Source: Actinoplanes regularis
GTDB lineage: Bacteria > Actinomycetota > Actinomycetes > Mycobacteriales > Micromonosporaceae
Assembly (NCBI RefSeq): GCF_900188005.1
Contig: NZ_FZNR01000019.1
Location: 94,623 to 158,622 of the forward strand
DNA: 64,000 bases
Direction of reading: 5' to 3'
Shown piece after piece: positions 8,512 to 17,188 of this stretch. The notes under the pieces were generated by a model that made no database searches, was not told the origin of the DNA, and saw nothing but the letters and a program-made list of their open reading frames with translations. How positions within the stretch are numbered: the first letter of the stretch is position 1; each line of letters opens with the position of its first letter. The position numbers were made by a program, and so were the translations under genes.

Positions 8512-10701
8512 TTTTGCCGCGTCCCGGGCGAGTTTCAGGGCCTCCCTGCTCTTCTCGAAGCGGGGATGGCCGGCGCCGAGGACGCGTTCGACGTCGGAGA
8601 TGACCCGCTCGAACAGGTCGATGGACTCGTCGAGCCGTCCGGCCGAGCGGTACACGTCCGCCAGTTCGGCGCGGGAATACAGCGTGTGCGGGTGGTCCGG
8701 ACCCAGCACCCGTGTCCGGACGGCGATGACGTGCTGGAGCAGGTCGATCGCCTCGGCTGTACGGCCCGCCGACCGGTAGGTGGCGGCGAGATTCGCGCGT
8801 GAGCCGACCGTGTCCGGATGTTCCGCACCCAATACCCGGTCGCAGTCGACGACCAGCCGCTGGAACATGTCGATGGCCTCGTCCAGCCGTCCGGCGGAGT
8901 GGTATGCGGCGGCGAGGTAGTCCCGTGAGCCGAGAGTGTCCGGATGACCTGTTCGCACGGAATCGGCGAGGACCTGTTCGAACAGGTCGACGGCCTCCGC
9001 CAGACGGCCCGCCGACTCGTAGGCGTGTGCCAGATCCCGGCGGACGACCAGGGTGTAGGGGTGGTCGTCGCCCCGCGTCCGGGCCTGGTCGGCGACGACC
9101 CGTTCCAGCAGGCCGACGGCTTCGTCCAGACGGCCCGCCGACTCGTAGGCGAGAGCGAGGCTGCCGCGGGTCGTGATCGTGTCCGGGTGATCGGCGCCCT
9201 GTGCTTGCTCCAGGCCGGTGAGAGTGGCCTCCAGCAGGGGCACGGCACGGCCGAGATCGCCCACCTCGTGCAGGGCGACGCCCGCCCACGCGACCAGGGT
9301 GAGCAGGGACGACGACGGGTCCGCGGTGTGCTTGCGCAAGGCGAGGACGTGGGCGACGAGCTCGACGAGTTCGCTGCGCCGCCGTGCGACCCGTTGCAAC
9401 GGCGGCTCTCCGGTGAGCGTCCCGAGCATCCCGGTCGCAGCGGCGAGTGCGGCGATACCGGATCTGCCCGCCTGGTGGCGGACCACTCGCGCGGTCAGCC
9501 GGTGCACCGACACCACGACGCGGTCCACCTCGCCGTCGTGGACCTCGCCGCTCAGGGTGATCAGCGTTCCGTCGGTGAGCAGGCCGAGCGCGCGGTCGAG
9601 CCCGTTCCGCAACCTCAGGGCCGGCGCCGCCCGGCGCAGCAGGACGCGGCTGACGCCGTCCGGGGAGAGCAGGGACAGCAACGTCAGCAGCCGGACGGCG
9701 TCGCCGCCGCGGTCGATGCGGCGCAGTGCGGCGATGCTGAGCCGGGTGGCCTTGATGACCCCGGGGTGGTCCGCACCGGCCGGCCGGCGCAGCGCCTCCC
9801 GCAGGTCCGGTCCGTCCAGCGCCGTGAGGTACTGCCGGTAGGAGATCCGGCCGCGCCGGATGTAGGCGGCGGCCTGGGCCAGTCCCAGCGGCAGCCGGCC
9901 GAGCTGCCGGGCCACCTCGTCCGCGTCGGCGCCGCCGGGCAGCCCGGTCGCCTGGTGCAGGAACGCCTGGCACTGCGAGCGCGTGAACATCCCCACCGGT
10001 ACGACCGTGACGCCGGGCATGCTCGCGAAATCGAGCCGATTGCTGGTGATGAGCACCTTCGCCGAGCCGGCCACCGGCAGGTGCCCGGCGAGCGAGTCGG
10101 GACCGTCCACGTTGTCAAAGATGAGCAACAGTCGCTGACGGCTGTCGTTCTCGAGCCAGCCACGCAGCGCCCGCGCGGCGGCCTCGGGCCCGCGTTCGGC
10201 GTCGTCGACCAGCCCGAGCTCGCCTGCCAGCAGCGCCATGCCCGGCACCGGGCCGCCCTCCGCGTTGATCCAGGCCACCAGGTCGAAGCTGGCGGCGCGC
10301 CGACGGGCGTACGCCGCGGCCAGCTGCGATTTCCCCGCGCCACGCGTACCCGTCAGCACCACCAGCGCCGCCCGGTTCCGGCGGCCGAGCGCCCGGCGCA
10401 GCGTGGCCTCCTCGGCTGACCGGGCCTGCACGTGCCACGCAGGCCGCGGAATCGCGCCGAAGACGCGCCGCCCGGATCCGACGGCGTGCGGCGTCACCCT
10501 CGTGGCGGACCGTTGCCGGAGGACCTCGACGGCGACCGACAACACGACGAGCAGAGCGGCCGCCGCCCACACCGTGGCCGGCCACCATCGCCACGAGACC
10601 TCCAAGGTGTCGGTGGCGAGGTTCCCGACCAGGGCGAAGGCCGCGGTCAGCACGATGACGGTGCCCGGCGACGGTGTCCACCGGCGGTGACGGCGATTCA
10701 T
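8506..10701 (-). CDS. Membrane-anchored STAND NTPase with C-terminal TPR array
   Basis: 731 residues from ATG 10701, which has CCGGAG 11 nt upstream; longer in-frame starts would run into the aminotransferase gene. Two hydrophobic segments (about 13-28 and 42-61) precede an NB-ARC-like NTPase: Walker A GTRGAGKS at 118-125, Walker B LLLIFDNVD, and a LITSNR sensor. After a winged-helix region come at least six 42-residue TPR_10/12 repeats (about 470-725) with the recurrent pattern HPDT..SR..LA..Y.SAGR.DEA. Such proteins are signalling ATPases in which ligand sensing by the repeats releases the NTPase; the effector is usually N-terminal, but here that place is taken only by a membrane anchor. 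It lies 68 bp downstream of the aminotransferase gene, possibly co-transcribed. Confidence 0.85.
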   Translation of the reverse strand: MNRRHRRWTPSPGTVIVLTAAFALVGNLATDTLEVSWRWWPATVWAAAALLVVLSVAVEVLRQRSATRVTPHAVGSGRRVFGAIPRPAWHVQARSAEEATLRRALGRRNRAALVVLTGTRGAGKSQLAAAYARRRAASFDLVAWINAEGGPVPGMALLAGELGLVDDAERGPEAAARALRGWLENDSRQRLLLIFDNVDGPDSLAGHLPVAGSAKVLITSNRLDFASMPGVTVVPVGMFTRSQCQAFLHQATGLPGGADADEVARQLGRLPLGLAQAAAYIRRGRISYRQYLTALDGPDLREALRRPAGADHPGVIKATRLSIAALRRIDRGGDAVRLLTLLSLLSPDGVSRVLLRRAAPALRLRNGLDRALGLLTDGTLITLSGEVHDGEVDRVVVSVHRLTARVVRHQAGRSGIAALAAATGMLGTLTGEPPLQRVARRRSELVELVAHVLALRKHTADPSSSLLTLVAWAGVALHEVGDLGRAVPLLEATLTGLEQAQGADHPDTITTRGSLALAYESAGRLDEAVGLLERVVADQARTRGDDHPYTLVVRRDLAHAYESAGRLAEAVDLFEQVLADSVRTGHPDTLGSRDYLAAAYHSAGRLDEAIDMFQRLVVDCDRVLGAEHPDTVGSRANLAATYRSAGRTAEAIDLLQHVIAVRTRVLGPDHPHTLYSRAELADVYRSAGRLDESIDLFERVISDVERVLGAGHPRFEKSREALKLARDAAKS

Positions 10702-10769
10702 CTGGCGAACTCCGGCCGGATCCTGGATCAGGGTGGCGATTCGGTGATCGGTACTCGGGATCGAAGAAA

Positions 10770-11609
10770 TCAGGGCTTTCGCCGCGAACGGTAAGGGTGT
10801 CGAGCCGCCCCCTGGCCCGTCGGCGCGATCGGTTCCCAGTCCGCCTGCTGCCAGGCGCGGCGGAGCAGGTCGGTGAGTCCCTGATCCTCGGGGAGGAACA
10901 TCTCGTCGATCGCGGCGATCGGCTGTGCCGGACAGTGTGAATTGGTTGCGGCGGCGCCTGTCATCCGGTCCAGCGAATCGCGCGTCACGCGGCGGGTCGT
11001 GTCGGGAACGCCGAGCCGGCGCAGGCCGAGCCGGAGTACCTGCATGGTGATGCCGGCCAGGAGAGGACCCTCGGGCCAGACGACCTCGGCACCGTCCCAG
11101 AAGGCGATGTTCCACGCCGAGCCCTCACGCAAGGAGCCGTCCGGCGCGGTGAGGAGCGCGTCGTCGAAGCCGGCCTCGCGAGCCCGCAGGCGATGGTAGG
11201 CCAGGCCCAGCGTCGCCAGGTGCTTGAGCTCGGGGAGTTCTCGCTCGTACTGAACGGTCCGGACCCGCAGGGGTGGGCGGGCCGCGTCCTCGACCGGCTC
11301 GGAGACGGACACCATGATGTCGGTGCCGGCCCTGCTGGCCGGGTCCGGAAGGACGGTGACCTGGACCGTGGCATCGTCCAGGTCACCCAGCGCATGGTCG
11401 ACGAGGGTCCTGACCCGGTCACCTGACGGCGGGGCGGCAGCCGGGAAGAGCACGGCGGAGCTTTCGCTCAATCGGCGCAGGTGGAGGGAGAGGCCGGCGA
11501 CCGCCCCGTCACGCACCTGCATGGAGGTGTAGTGACCGTAGTTCCATGTGGCTGCCCGATGCACCGCTTCGACCGTCGCGGACTCGCCGTTGATCTCCAC
11601 ACGTATCAC
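10770..11609 (-). CDS. Aminotransferase class IV
   Basis: 279 residues, typical for the branched-chain/D-amino-acid aminotransferase and aminodeoxychorismate lyase fold. The PLP-binding lysine is Lys129 in ELKHLATL and the pyrophosphate/PLP nitrogen contact Glu162 in LREGSAWNIAFWDG. The sequence does not allow a decision between an aminotransferase and a 4-amino-4-deoxychorismate lyase; no folate genes lie nearby. It reads in the same direction as the STAND ATPase, which follows after 68 bp. Confidence 0.85.
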   Translation of the reverse strand: MIRVEINGESATVEAVHRAATWNYGHYTSMQVRDGAVAGLSLHLRRLSESSAVLFPAAAPPSGDRVRTLVDHALGDLDDATVQVTVLPDPASRAGTDIMVSVSEPVEDAARPPLRVRTVQYERELPELKHLATLGLAYHRLRAREAGFDDALLTAPDGSLREGSAWNIAFWDGAEVVWPEGPLLAGITMQVLRLGLRRLGVPDTTRRVTRDSLDRMTGAAATNSHCPAQPIAAIDEMFLPEDQGLTDLLRRAWQQADWEPIAPTGQGAARHPYRSRRKP

Positions 11610-11859
11610 CGCGCAATGGTGGCACGCGGCGCGGACAGCCGCGTTGGCGAACGCCTCGCTTGAGTCCTCAGCGCGGCCTCGAGCGTCGCCGCCCGGCCGC
11701 CGTCCTGCGGTGTTCGCCGTCGACTTTGGTCTGGTGGGAATAGCCCGATGGCAGCTGTGGCCGCCGGTATGAGACCGGGAGAGTTCGATTCGTGCCGGTC
11801 CTGATGGGGGTTGGCGCCGAATGGGCGAGGCCCGCGTTTCGAGCCGGGAGGACGAGCAG

Positions 11860-12909
11860 GTGGACAGTCGTGCCGCGGCAGGACCGGACGCATCCGAGCA
11901 GGTGACCGAGCCGCGGCGGCGATGGCGTGGCTGGGTGCCGGCGGTCGCGTTGTTGGTGCTTGCTCCGTGGACCGCCGAATGTTCCTGGGGCGGGTTCGCC
12001 GTCGCCGACTATCCGATGGTGATTCTGTTTCTGGGGCCGCTTTACGGTGGCGCCGCGGTGCTCATCCGGGAGACTTCTCGCCGTACGGGCGGTGGCTGGC
12101 CGGTCATCGTGCTGCTTGCCGCGGCGTTCGGTGTCGTGCAGGCGGCCCTGGTGGACCAGTCGTTGTTCAACCCCGGCTTTCTCGACGACACCGAGTTCGC
12201 CGACCTGGCACCGGGAGCGAACGCGACCCTGGTGCCGGTGTTCGGGTTCAGTGTCGAGCAGGCGATCACCTATGTCGGCAACCACGTCCTGCTGAGCATC
12301 TGCGCACCGATCATGCTGGTGGAGGCGGTCGTGCGGCCGCCGTATCGCGACCGGCCGTGGCTGGGCGGGCGCGGGCTGCTGGGCCTCGGCGTGCTGTACC
12401 TGCTCGGTAGCCTGATGATCTTCTCGGACGACGAGGACGGGCGAAAGGGCTTCCTGCTCGCCCCGGCTCAGGCGGGGCTCGCGGTGGCAGTGGTGCTCCT
12501 GTTGGTCGGCGCGGCGATGCTGCCACGGTGGCGGCGCACGTTGCGGCGGCGCGTGGGTTTCGTTCCGCATCCGCTGCTGTTCGGGCTGCTCGTTCTCGGT
12601 GTCCACCTGGGTCTGTGGTTCGTCTCCGGCCGGCCCGGCGTCGGTGCGTGGGTCGTGGCCGGTGGAACCGTCCTGATGCTGGTCGGGGTCTGGTCCCGGC
12701 GCGCCGGTTGGATGCGGCGGCATGTCGTGACCGGCTGGTCCGCCGGCCTGATCGCCGCCGCGGCCGGGGCTTTCCTCGCTCCCGCCTACCGGCCGGTGTC
12801 GGCGCAGGCGGCGCTCGTCAGCGACGTGACCGTCGGCGTGTTGACGGCAGCGCTGGTGATCGCGGCGTACCGGCGGGCTCGTGCCGCGGACCTCGAGCAG
12901 GCGAAGTGA
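11860..12909 (+). CDS. Multi-pass membrane protein of unknown function
   Basis: 349 residues from GTG 11860, preceded at good distance by GGGAGGACG; an ATG 39 bp earlier has no ribosome site. I count about nine hydrophobic segments (first about WVPAVALLVLAPWTAECSW, last near the C-terminus VTVGVLTAALVIAA). No catalytic motif recognised. It stands alone between a divergent aminotransferase and a convergent membrane gene; the 250-bp gap before it shows no clear regulatory site. Confidence 0.75.
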   Translation: MDSRAAAGPDASEQVTEPRRRWRGWVPAVALLVLAPWTAECSWGGFAVADYPMVILFLGPLYGGAAVLIRETSRRTGGGWPVIVLLAAAFGVVQAALVDQSLFNPGFLDDTEFADLAPGANATLVPVFGFSVEQAITYVGNHVLLSICAPIMLVEAVVRPPYRDRPWLGGRGLLGLGVLYLLGSLMIFSDDEDGRKGFLLAPAQAGLAVAVVLLLVGAAMLPRWRRTLRRRVGFVPHPLLFGLLVLGVHLGLWFVSGRPGVGAWVVAGGTVLMLVGVWSRRAGWMRRHVVTGWSAGLIAAAAGAFLAPAYRPVSAQAALVSDVTVGVLTAALVIAAYRRARAADLEQAK

Positions 12910-12971
12910 CCGACGGTTTTGTGCCGAGGATTTCGAGTGGGCGGAGCAGGGCGGGGGAGGGATCAGCGGCT

Positions 12972-13469
12972 TTAGAACGAGAAGCCGAAGCGGACGGTGC
13001 CACCGCTGGTCAGGACCGTGGTCACGGTCAATCTGTGCCCGGTGGGGGCGGCGGCCAAAGCCAGCCGATCGGAGACCGGCTGCACCGGCGTGGCGATGCC
13101 GTTGATGGCCATGGACCATTTCCGTACGGCGGATTCCGCGCAGAGGTGGATCAGCCTCGTGTCGCCGACCGGGGGCTCGGGGCGCACGCGCAGGGTTCGC
13201 CCACCGCTCGACAGAGCCTGCGACAGCCGGTCCGGGCAGGGGCCGGCCCGTTCGTGCTCGTCGAGCGGCACCCCGGTGACGAGCAGGGTCGTGGCGAGCA
13301 TCAGCAGCAGCCCGGCCGGCACCCAGCCCCGGACCCGGAGGTGTTCCTGCCGCGGCACGGGGCGGCGGCGACGCGTGGTGACGATCAAGGTGCCGCCATG
13401 GTGTCGAACCCGGAAGGGAGAGCTCAGGCTTTCTCCCTTGGGGTTGAGTCTTCCGCGTTCCTCGGTCAT
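12972..13469 (-). CDS. Membrane-anchored protein of unknown function
   Basis: 165 residues from ATG 13469 (GGGGGACAG just upstream). A basic N-terminus (TRRRRPVPR) precedes one transmembrane segment at about 49-67 (WVPAGLLLMLATTLLVTGV), leaving a roughly 95-residue outer domain with two cysteines, one each in AGPCPDRL and IHLCAES, likely a disulfide. The outer part ends with beta-rich sequence (HRLTVTTVLTSGGTVRFGFSF). No family recognised. Confidence 0.6.
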   Translation of the reverse strand: MTEERGRLNPKGESLSSPFRVRHHGGTLIVTTRRRRPVPRQEHLRVRGWVPAGLLLMLATTLLVTGVPLDEHERAGPCPDRLSQALSSGGRTLRVRPEPPVGDTRLIHLCAESAVRKWSMAINGIATPVQPVSDRLALAAAPTGHRLTVTTVLTSGGTVRFGFSF

Positions 13470-13589
13470 CTGTCCCCCGTTTTCTGTTTCCGCAGGTAGG
13501 TCGTCCGACAAGACCGAAAAGTTCCGTAGCGTGACGTCCGTGCGAAATATCGGCTGCGGGCCGGCGCCCGGCTGTCTACGCTGCGCGCC

Positions 13590-14279
13590 ATGGCCAGTCA
13601 GCTGTACGCGCTCAGCATCGCCGCCGACCAGCCGGAGCGGCTCGCCTTCTTCTGGGGCGAGCTTCTCGGTCGGGAGATCGCCGCCGACACCGACCTGCTG
13701 CCGGGCGACGACCCCGGGTTCCGGATCCGCTTCGAGCCCGGCCGGGCGCCGAGGACCGGCCGGAACCTGATGCATTTCGATCTGACGAGTACGTCGTGGG
13801 AGCACCAGGAGCGGACCGTCGCCCGGGCGCTGGAGCTCGGCGGCCGGCACCTCGACATCGGTCAGCTCCCGGAGGAGGACCACGTGGTGCTCGCCGATCC
13901 GGAGGGCAACGAGTTCTGCGTCATCGAGCCGGGTAACAACTTCCTCGCCGGCTGCGGCTTCGTCGGGGCGCTGTCCTGCGACGGCACCCAGGCGCTCGGC
14001 TACTTCTGGAGTGCCGCCCTGGACTGGCCCCTGGTCTGGGATCAGGACCAGGAAACCGCGATCCGGTCACCGCGCGGCGGCTCGAAGATCACCTGGGGTG
14101 GCCCGCCGCTGATGCCGAGGACCGGCACCGACCGGCTGCGCCTCGACCTGATCGTGCCGGACGACGAGGCCCGGCAGTCCGAGATCGAGCGCCTGGTCGC
14201 CCTCGGGGCGACGATCGAGGACGACGGCCGGCTCCTCGACCCGGACGGCAACGAGTTCCGCCTGCTGACCGTTGTGTGA
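13590..14279 (+). CDS. VOC-family protein with two glyoxalase-like domains
   Basis: 229 residues in two homologous halves (about 1-115 and 120-229), each ending in the VOC hallmark DPEGNEFCVIE or DPDGNEFRLLTV. Glyoxalase/bleomycin-resistance/dioxygenase proteins of this paired type bind metals or small ligands; most of this subgroup have no assigned substrate. Starts at ATG 13590, divergent from the small membrane-anchored gene. Confidence 0.85.
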   Translation: MASQLYALSIAADQPERLAFFWGELLGREIAADTDLLPGDDPGFRIRFEPGRAPRTGRNLMHFDLTSTSWEHQERTVARALELGGRHLDIGQLPEEDHVVLADPEGNEFCVIEPGNNFLAGCGFVGALSCDGTQALGYFWSAALDWPLVWDQDQETAIRSPRGGSKITWGGPPLMPRTGTDRLRLDLIVPDDEARQSEIERLVALGATIEDDGRLLDPDGNEFRLLTVV

Positions 14280-14331
14280 CGCGTCGCGCACGATGCGAGA
14301 TCCGGGTGCCGGCCGGTCCTAGGATCATGGG

Positions 14332-15120
14332 GTGCCCAGGCTGGACCGCATCGCGCTGATCTCCGACGTCCACGGCAACCTGACCGCGCTGGAAGCGGTG
14401 CTGGCCGACATCGACGCCCGCGGCATCGAACAGATCTACAACCTTGGCGATTACGTCGGCAAGGGCCCGCGTGGGCGTGAGGTGGTCGACCTGTGCCGGC
14501 GGCGGTGCGCGGTCAACATCCTCGGCAACTGGGACGATTTCCTGCCCGACCCGGCCCGGACCTACGACACCGAGGGGATGCGCTGGTGGCTGGCGCAGCT
14601 CGGGGAGGGGCAGGGGGAGTGGCTGCGCGGCCTGCCGTTCTGTCATGACTTCTGGCTCAGCGGGCGGCGGGTCCGGCTCTTCCACGCGTCCGCGTCGAGC
14701 GTGCACAACCGGGTGCGGTTCGACCACGACGAGGCGGAGTTCCTCGGCATGTTCGCCAACACCCCGGCGACCGGTTCCGGCCCCGAGCCGGTCGTCGTCG
14801 GGTACGGCGACACCCACGACCCGTTCTACGAGGTCGGTACGGACGGTCGCACCCTGTTCAACACCGGTTCGGTCGGCAACGCGATGGAGGACGCCACTCC
14901 GGTCTACGTCATTCTCGAAGGAGTTCTCGGCGCCGAGACGCCCGCGTCGTTCTCCGTCCAGTTCGTCCGCGTGCCGTACGACGTCGAGGCCGAGCTGGCC
15001 GAGGCCGCCCGCCTGGGCATGCCCGAACTGGCCGAGTACACCTCGGAGCTGCGCCACGGGATCTACCGCGGCAGGATGCACGACCCGGCCGGCCCGCCCT
15101 ATCACCGGCGGGGAGGTTGA
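14332..15120 (+). CDS. Metallophosphoesterase
   Basis: 262 residues from GTG 14332. Calcineurin-like metal motifs are in order: SDVHGN (11-16), GDYVGKGP (39-46), GNWDD (65-69) and GYGDTHDPF near residue 163, where the family usually has GHTH; the glycine-to-Asp change leaves the final His. These enzymes hydrolyse phosphoesters such as cyclic or dinucleotides in the cytoplasm. Related to the YfcE/MJ0936 group. Substrate unknown. Confidence 0.87.
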   Translation: MPRLDRIALISDVHGNLTALEAVLADIDARGIEQIYNLGDYVGKGPRGREVVDLCRRRCAVNILGNWDDFLPDPARTYDTEGMRWWLAQLGEGQGEWLRGLPFCHDFWLSGRRVRLFHASASSVHNRVRFDHDEAEFLGMFANTPATGSGPEPVVVGYGDTHDPFYEVGTDGRTLFNTGSVGNAMEDATPVYVILEGVLGAETPASFSVQFVRVPYDVEAELAEAARLGMPELAEYTSELRHGIYRGRMHDPAGPPYHRRGG

Positions 15121-15135
15121 CAAACCTCGCCGCGT

Positions 15136-15165
15136 TATCGAATATCGATACATCGACTATCGATA
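15136..15165. promoter_or_regulatory. TATCGATA operator array before DUF2975-XRE operon
   Basis: Two perfect TATCGATA palindromes (15143-15150 and 15158-15165) lie 15 bp apart, flanked by half sites TATCGA (15136-15141) and CATCGA (15151-15156). The array ends 11 bp before the probable start of the DUF2975 gene and is AT-rich against the local background. It is a likely binding site for the XRE protein of the same operon. Confidence 0.5.
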
Positions 15166-15176
15166 TGGGGGCACGG

Positions 15177-15779
15177 ATGAGGCTCATCGACAACCTGCGC
15201 CGGCCTGACTGGCTGGACGAGCTGCACAGCCTGCTGCTGTTCGCGGTGACCGGGACCGGTCTCGCCGTCGTCGGCGGTGTGATCGCGACGCTGTCCGGCC
15301 GGGCGCTCGAGGTGGACGTCGCGAGCGACGGAGCGTTGCGTCCCGACGCGCTGGTCGGCGCGCCGCCCGGGGTGAGCCTCGGCAACGTCCTGCACCTGCG
15401 GGTCGAGGATCCGGACGGCGCCCAGCTGACCTGGGCGATCCTGACGACGCTGCCCCGGCAGCTGCTGATCCTGGCGGCGCTGGTGCTGCTGTGGCGCTCG
15501 GTCGGCCGCGCACGCCGCGAAGATCCGTTCGGGCCGGGGATGGCCGGCGGGTTCCGGCGGCTCGGCCTGCTGCTGGTCGTCGGCGGCCCGGTGGTCTGGG
15601 TGGTGGAGTTCGTCGCCCGGTTCGCGCTCAGCGGCACCGCCGGGGTCGGCGGGACGTACGCGAGCATGGACTTCCTGGTGCCGTTCGCGTGGCTGTTCTG
15701 CGGCTTCGGAGCGTTCGCGATCGGCGAGGTCCTGCGTCGCGGGCGGATGCTGCGCGCCGAACTCGACGGGGTGGTGTGA
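15177..15779 (+). CDS. DUF2975-family membrane protein
   Basis: About 200 residues from ATG 15177 (GGGGGCACGG upstream; ATG 15165 overlaps the operator array and is less likely). Four hydrophobic segments are visible, beginning SLLLFAVTGTGLAVVGGVIA and including LLLVVGGPVVWVVEFV and FLVPFAWLFCGFGAFAIGEVLRRG; the last is the DUF2975 signature. Members are nearly always followed, as here, by a short Cro/C1 regulator; the pair is thought to sense a membrane-related signal, but the function is not established. Overlaps the regulator by 1 bp (TGATG). Confidence 0.8.
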   Translation: MRLIDNLRRPDWLDELHSLLLFAVTGTGLAVVGGVIATLSGRALEVDVASDGALRPDALVGAPPGVSLGNVLHLRVEDPDGAQLTWAILTTLPRQLLILAALVLLWRSVGRARREDPFGPGMAGGFRRLGLLLVVGGPVVWVVEFVARFALSGTAGVGGTYASMDFLVPFAWLFCGFGAFAIGEVLRRGRMLRAELDGVV

Positions 15780-16021
15780 TGCCGCCGGAGGACGACCACC
15801 GGGTCGAGGTGCACCTCGACAAGCTGCTGGCCGAGCGGGGGATCACGCTGACCGAGCTGGCCGACCGGGTCGGCATCACCCTGGCGAACCTCTCCGTCCT
15901 CAAGAACGGGCGGGCGCGGGCGGTTCGGTTCAGCACCCTCACCGCCCTGTGCGACGTGCTGCGATGCCAGCCCGGCGAGCTGTTCACCGTGCGCCGGGAG
16001 GAACGGCCGCCGGGTCCGTGA
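15779..16021 (+). CDS. Cro/C1 (XRE) helix-turn-helix regulator, YozG-like
   Basis: 80 residues. The helix-turn-helix spans about residues 23-48 (LTELADRVGITLANLSVLKN), and the end CDVLRCQPGELF is typical of YozG-type regulators paired with DUF2975. It is coupled to the membrane gene by a TGATG overlap and probably binds the TATCGATA array upstream of the operon. Confidence 0.9.
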   Translation: MPPEDDHRVEVHLDKLLAERGITLTELADRVGITLANLSVLKNGRARAVRFSTLTALCDVLRCQPGELFTVRREERPPGP

Positions 16022-16029
16022 CGGTGCGG

Positions 16030-16064
16030 CTCGCCGCGACCAGCCTGAAGAGGCGGCCGGCGAG
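16030..16064. terminator. Candidate bidirectional terminator
   Basis: CTCGCCG (16030-16036) pairs with CGGCGAG (16058-16064), with an inner GCCT/AGGC pairing, in the short gap between the convergent XRE and aldolase-like genes. Confidence 0.35.
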
Positions 16065-16097
16065 GCGGTGTGAACGATCTTGAGGCTGTTGCGGTCC

Positions 16098-17156
16098 TCA
16101 GGTGTTGGCGCCGCGGGCGGCGACCGGCCAGCGGTCGACCTCGGTGCCGCCCGAGACGACGATCAGCTCGTCGGCCAGGTTGACGGTGGCGCAGACGTGG
16201 TTCGGGACCACCCGGAGGACCTCGCCGAGGTGTGGGACCGGAGCGCCGTCGGGAAGCACCACCGTGGCGTGGTGTTCGGAGAGGGCGGTGATCCGGGCGT
16301 CCGGGTGGTCGAGGAGGCGGCCGCCGCCCGTCGCCCAGACCTGCTGGTCGGCGCCGAGAACCTTGCTGCCGGCGTCAAGGATGATCTTCTGGCCGGAGCG
16401 GCTGACCACGGTGGACGCCACGCTCAGGGCGATCTCGTCCCAGGTGCAGGTGCCCAGCTCGAGCTGCTGCGCGTCGCCGAAGACGTAGACGCCCGGGCGC
16501 AGCTCGGTGAGCGTGCCGCCGGTCAGGGCCGCCGTCGGGGTGGAACCGCCGCTGCGGACGGCCGCCTCCAGGCCCTCGGCGGTCACCGCGCCGGCGGCCG
16601 CTTCCAGGGCCGCGGCCTCGTCGTCGGCGGCCTGCTTCTGGCGGCCGGGGCCGTAGCCGTGCCCGGGGAAGGTGAAGATTCCGCGTACGGAGAGTCCGGC
16701 GCGCTGGGCCGCGACGGCGACGCCGCCGGCCGCCTCGGGCGCCACGCCGCTGCGGTGATGCCCGCTGTCCACCTCGATCAGGACCTCCAGGCCGGGCAGC
16801 ACCCGGGCCAGGGCCTGCGCGCTCTGCGCGGAGTCGACGCCGACCCGCAGCGCGACCCGGTCGGCGAGGGCCCGCAGGCGGGCGGCCCGTTGCGGCGAGG
16901 GCCAGACGGGGTACGCGATGAACAGGTCGGACAGGCCACCATCGGCGAAGATCTCTGCCTCGCTGACGGTGGCCACGGTCAGGCCGGTCGCGCCCAGCTC
17001 GACCTGGCGGCGAGCGATCTCGACACACTTGTGGGTCTTCGCGTGCGGGCGCAGCGCGAGACCGAGCCCGGCGGTGTGCGCGGCCATGGCCCGCAGGTTG
17101 CGGTCGAGAACGTCCGCGTCGACGGTCACGCAGGGCGTGGGCAGATCAGCGAGCAA
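16098..17156 (-). CDS. D-threonine aldolase / D-serine dehydratase-like PLP enzyme
   Basis: 352 residues with the alanine-racemase-type barrel. The PLP lysine is Lys40 in LRPHAKTHK, and the C-terminal metal ligands His320 and Cys322 (PNHVCATVN) are those of DSD1-like D-serine dehydratase and metal-activated D-threonine aldolase. The reaction would be cleavage of a D-beta-hydroxy amino acid or dehydration of D-serine. The gene lies 32 bp downstream of a LysR gene in the same orientation, so the two may be co-transcribed. Confidence 0.85.
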   Translation of the reverse strand: MLADLPTPCVTVDADVLDRNLRAMAAHTAGLGLALRPHAKTHKCVEIARRQVELGATGLTVATVSEAEIFADGGLSDLFIAYPVWPSPQRAARLRALADRVALRVGVDSAQSAQALARVLPGLEVLIEVDSGHHRSGVAPEAAGGVAVAAQRAGLSVRGIFTFPGHGYGPGRQKQAADDEAAALEAAAGAVTAEGLEAAVRSGGSTPTAALTGGTLTELRPGVYVFGDAQQLELGTCTWDEIALSVASTVVSRSGQKIILDAGSKVLGADQQVWATGGGRLLDHPDARITALSEHHATVVLPDGAPVPHLGEVLRVVPNHVCATVNLADELIVVSGGTEVDRWPVAARGANT

Positions 17157-17188
17157 GGCGGCCTCTCGGGGGTGTCACGGTCCCTCAA

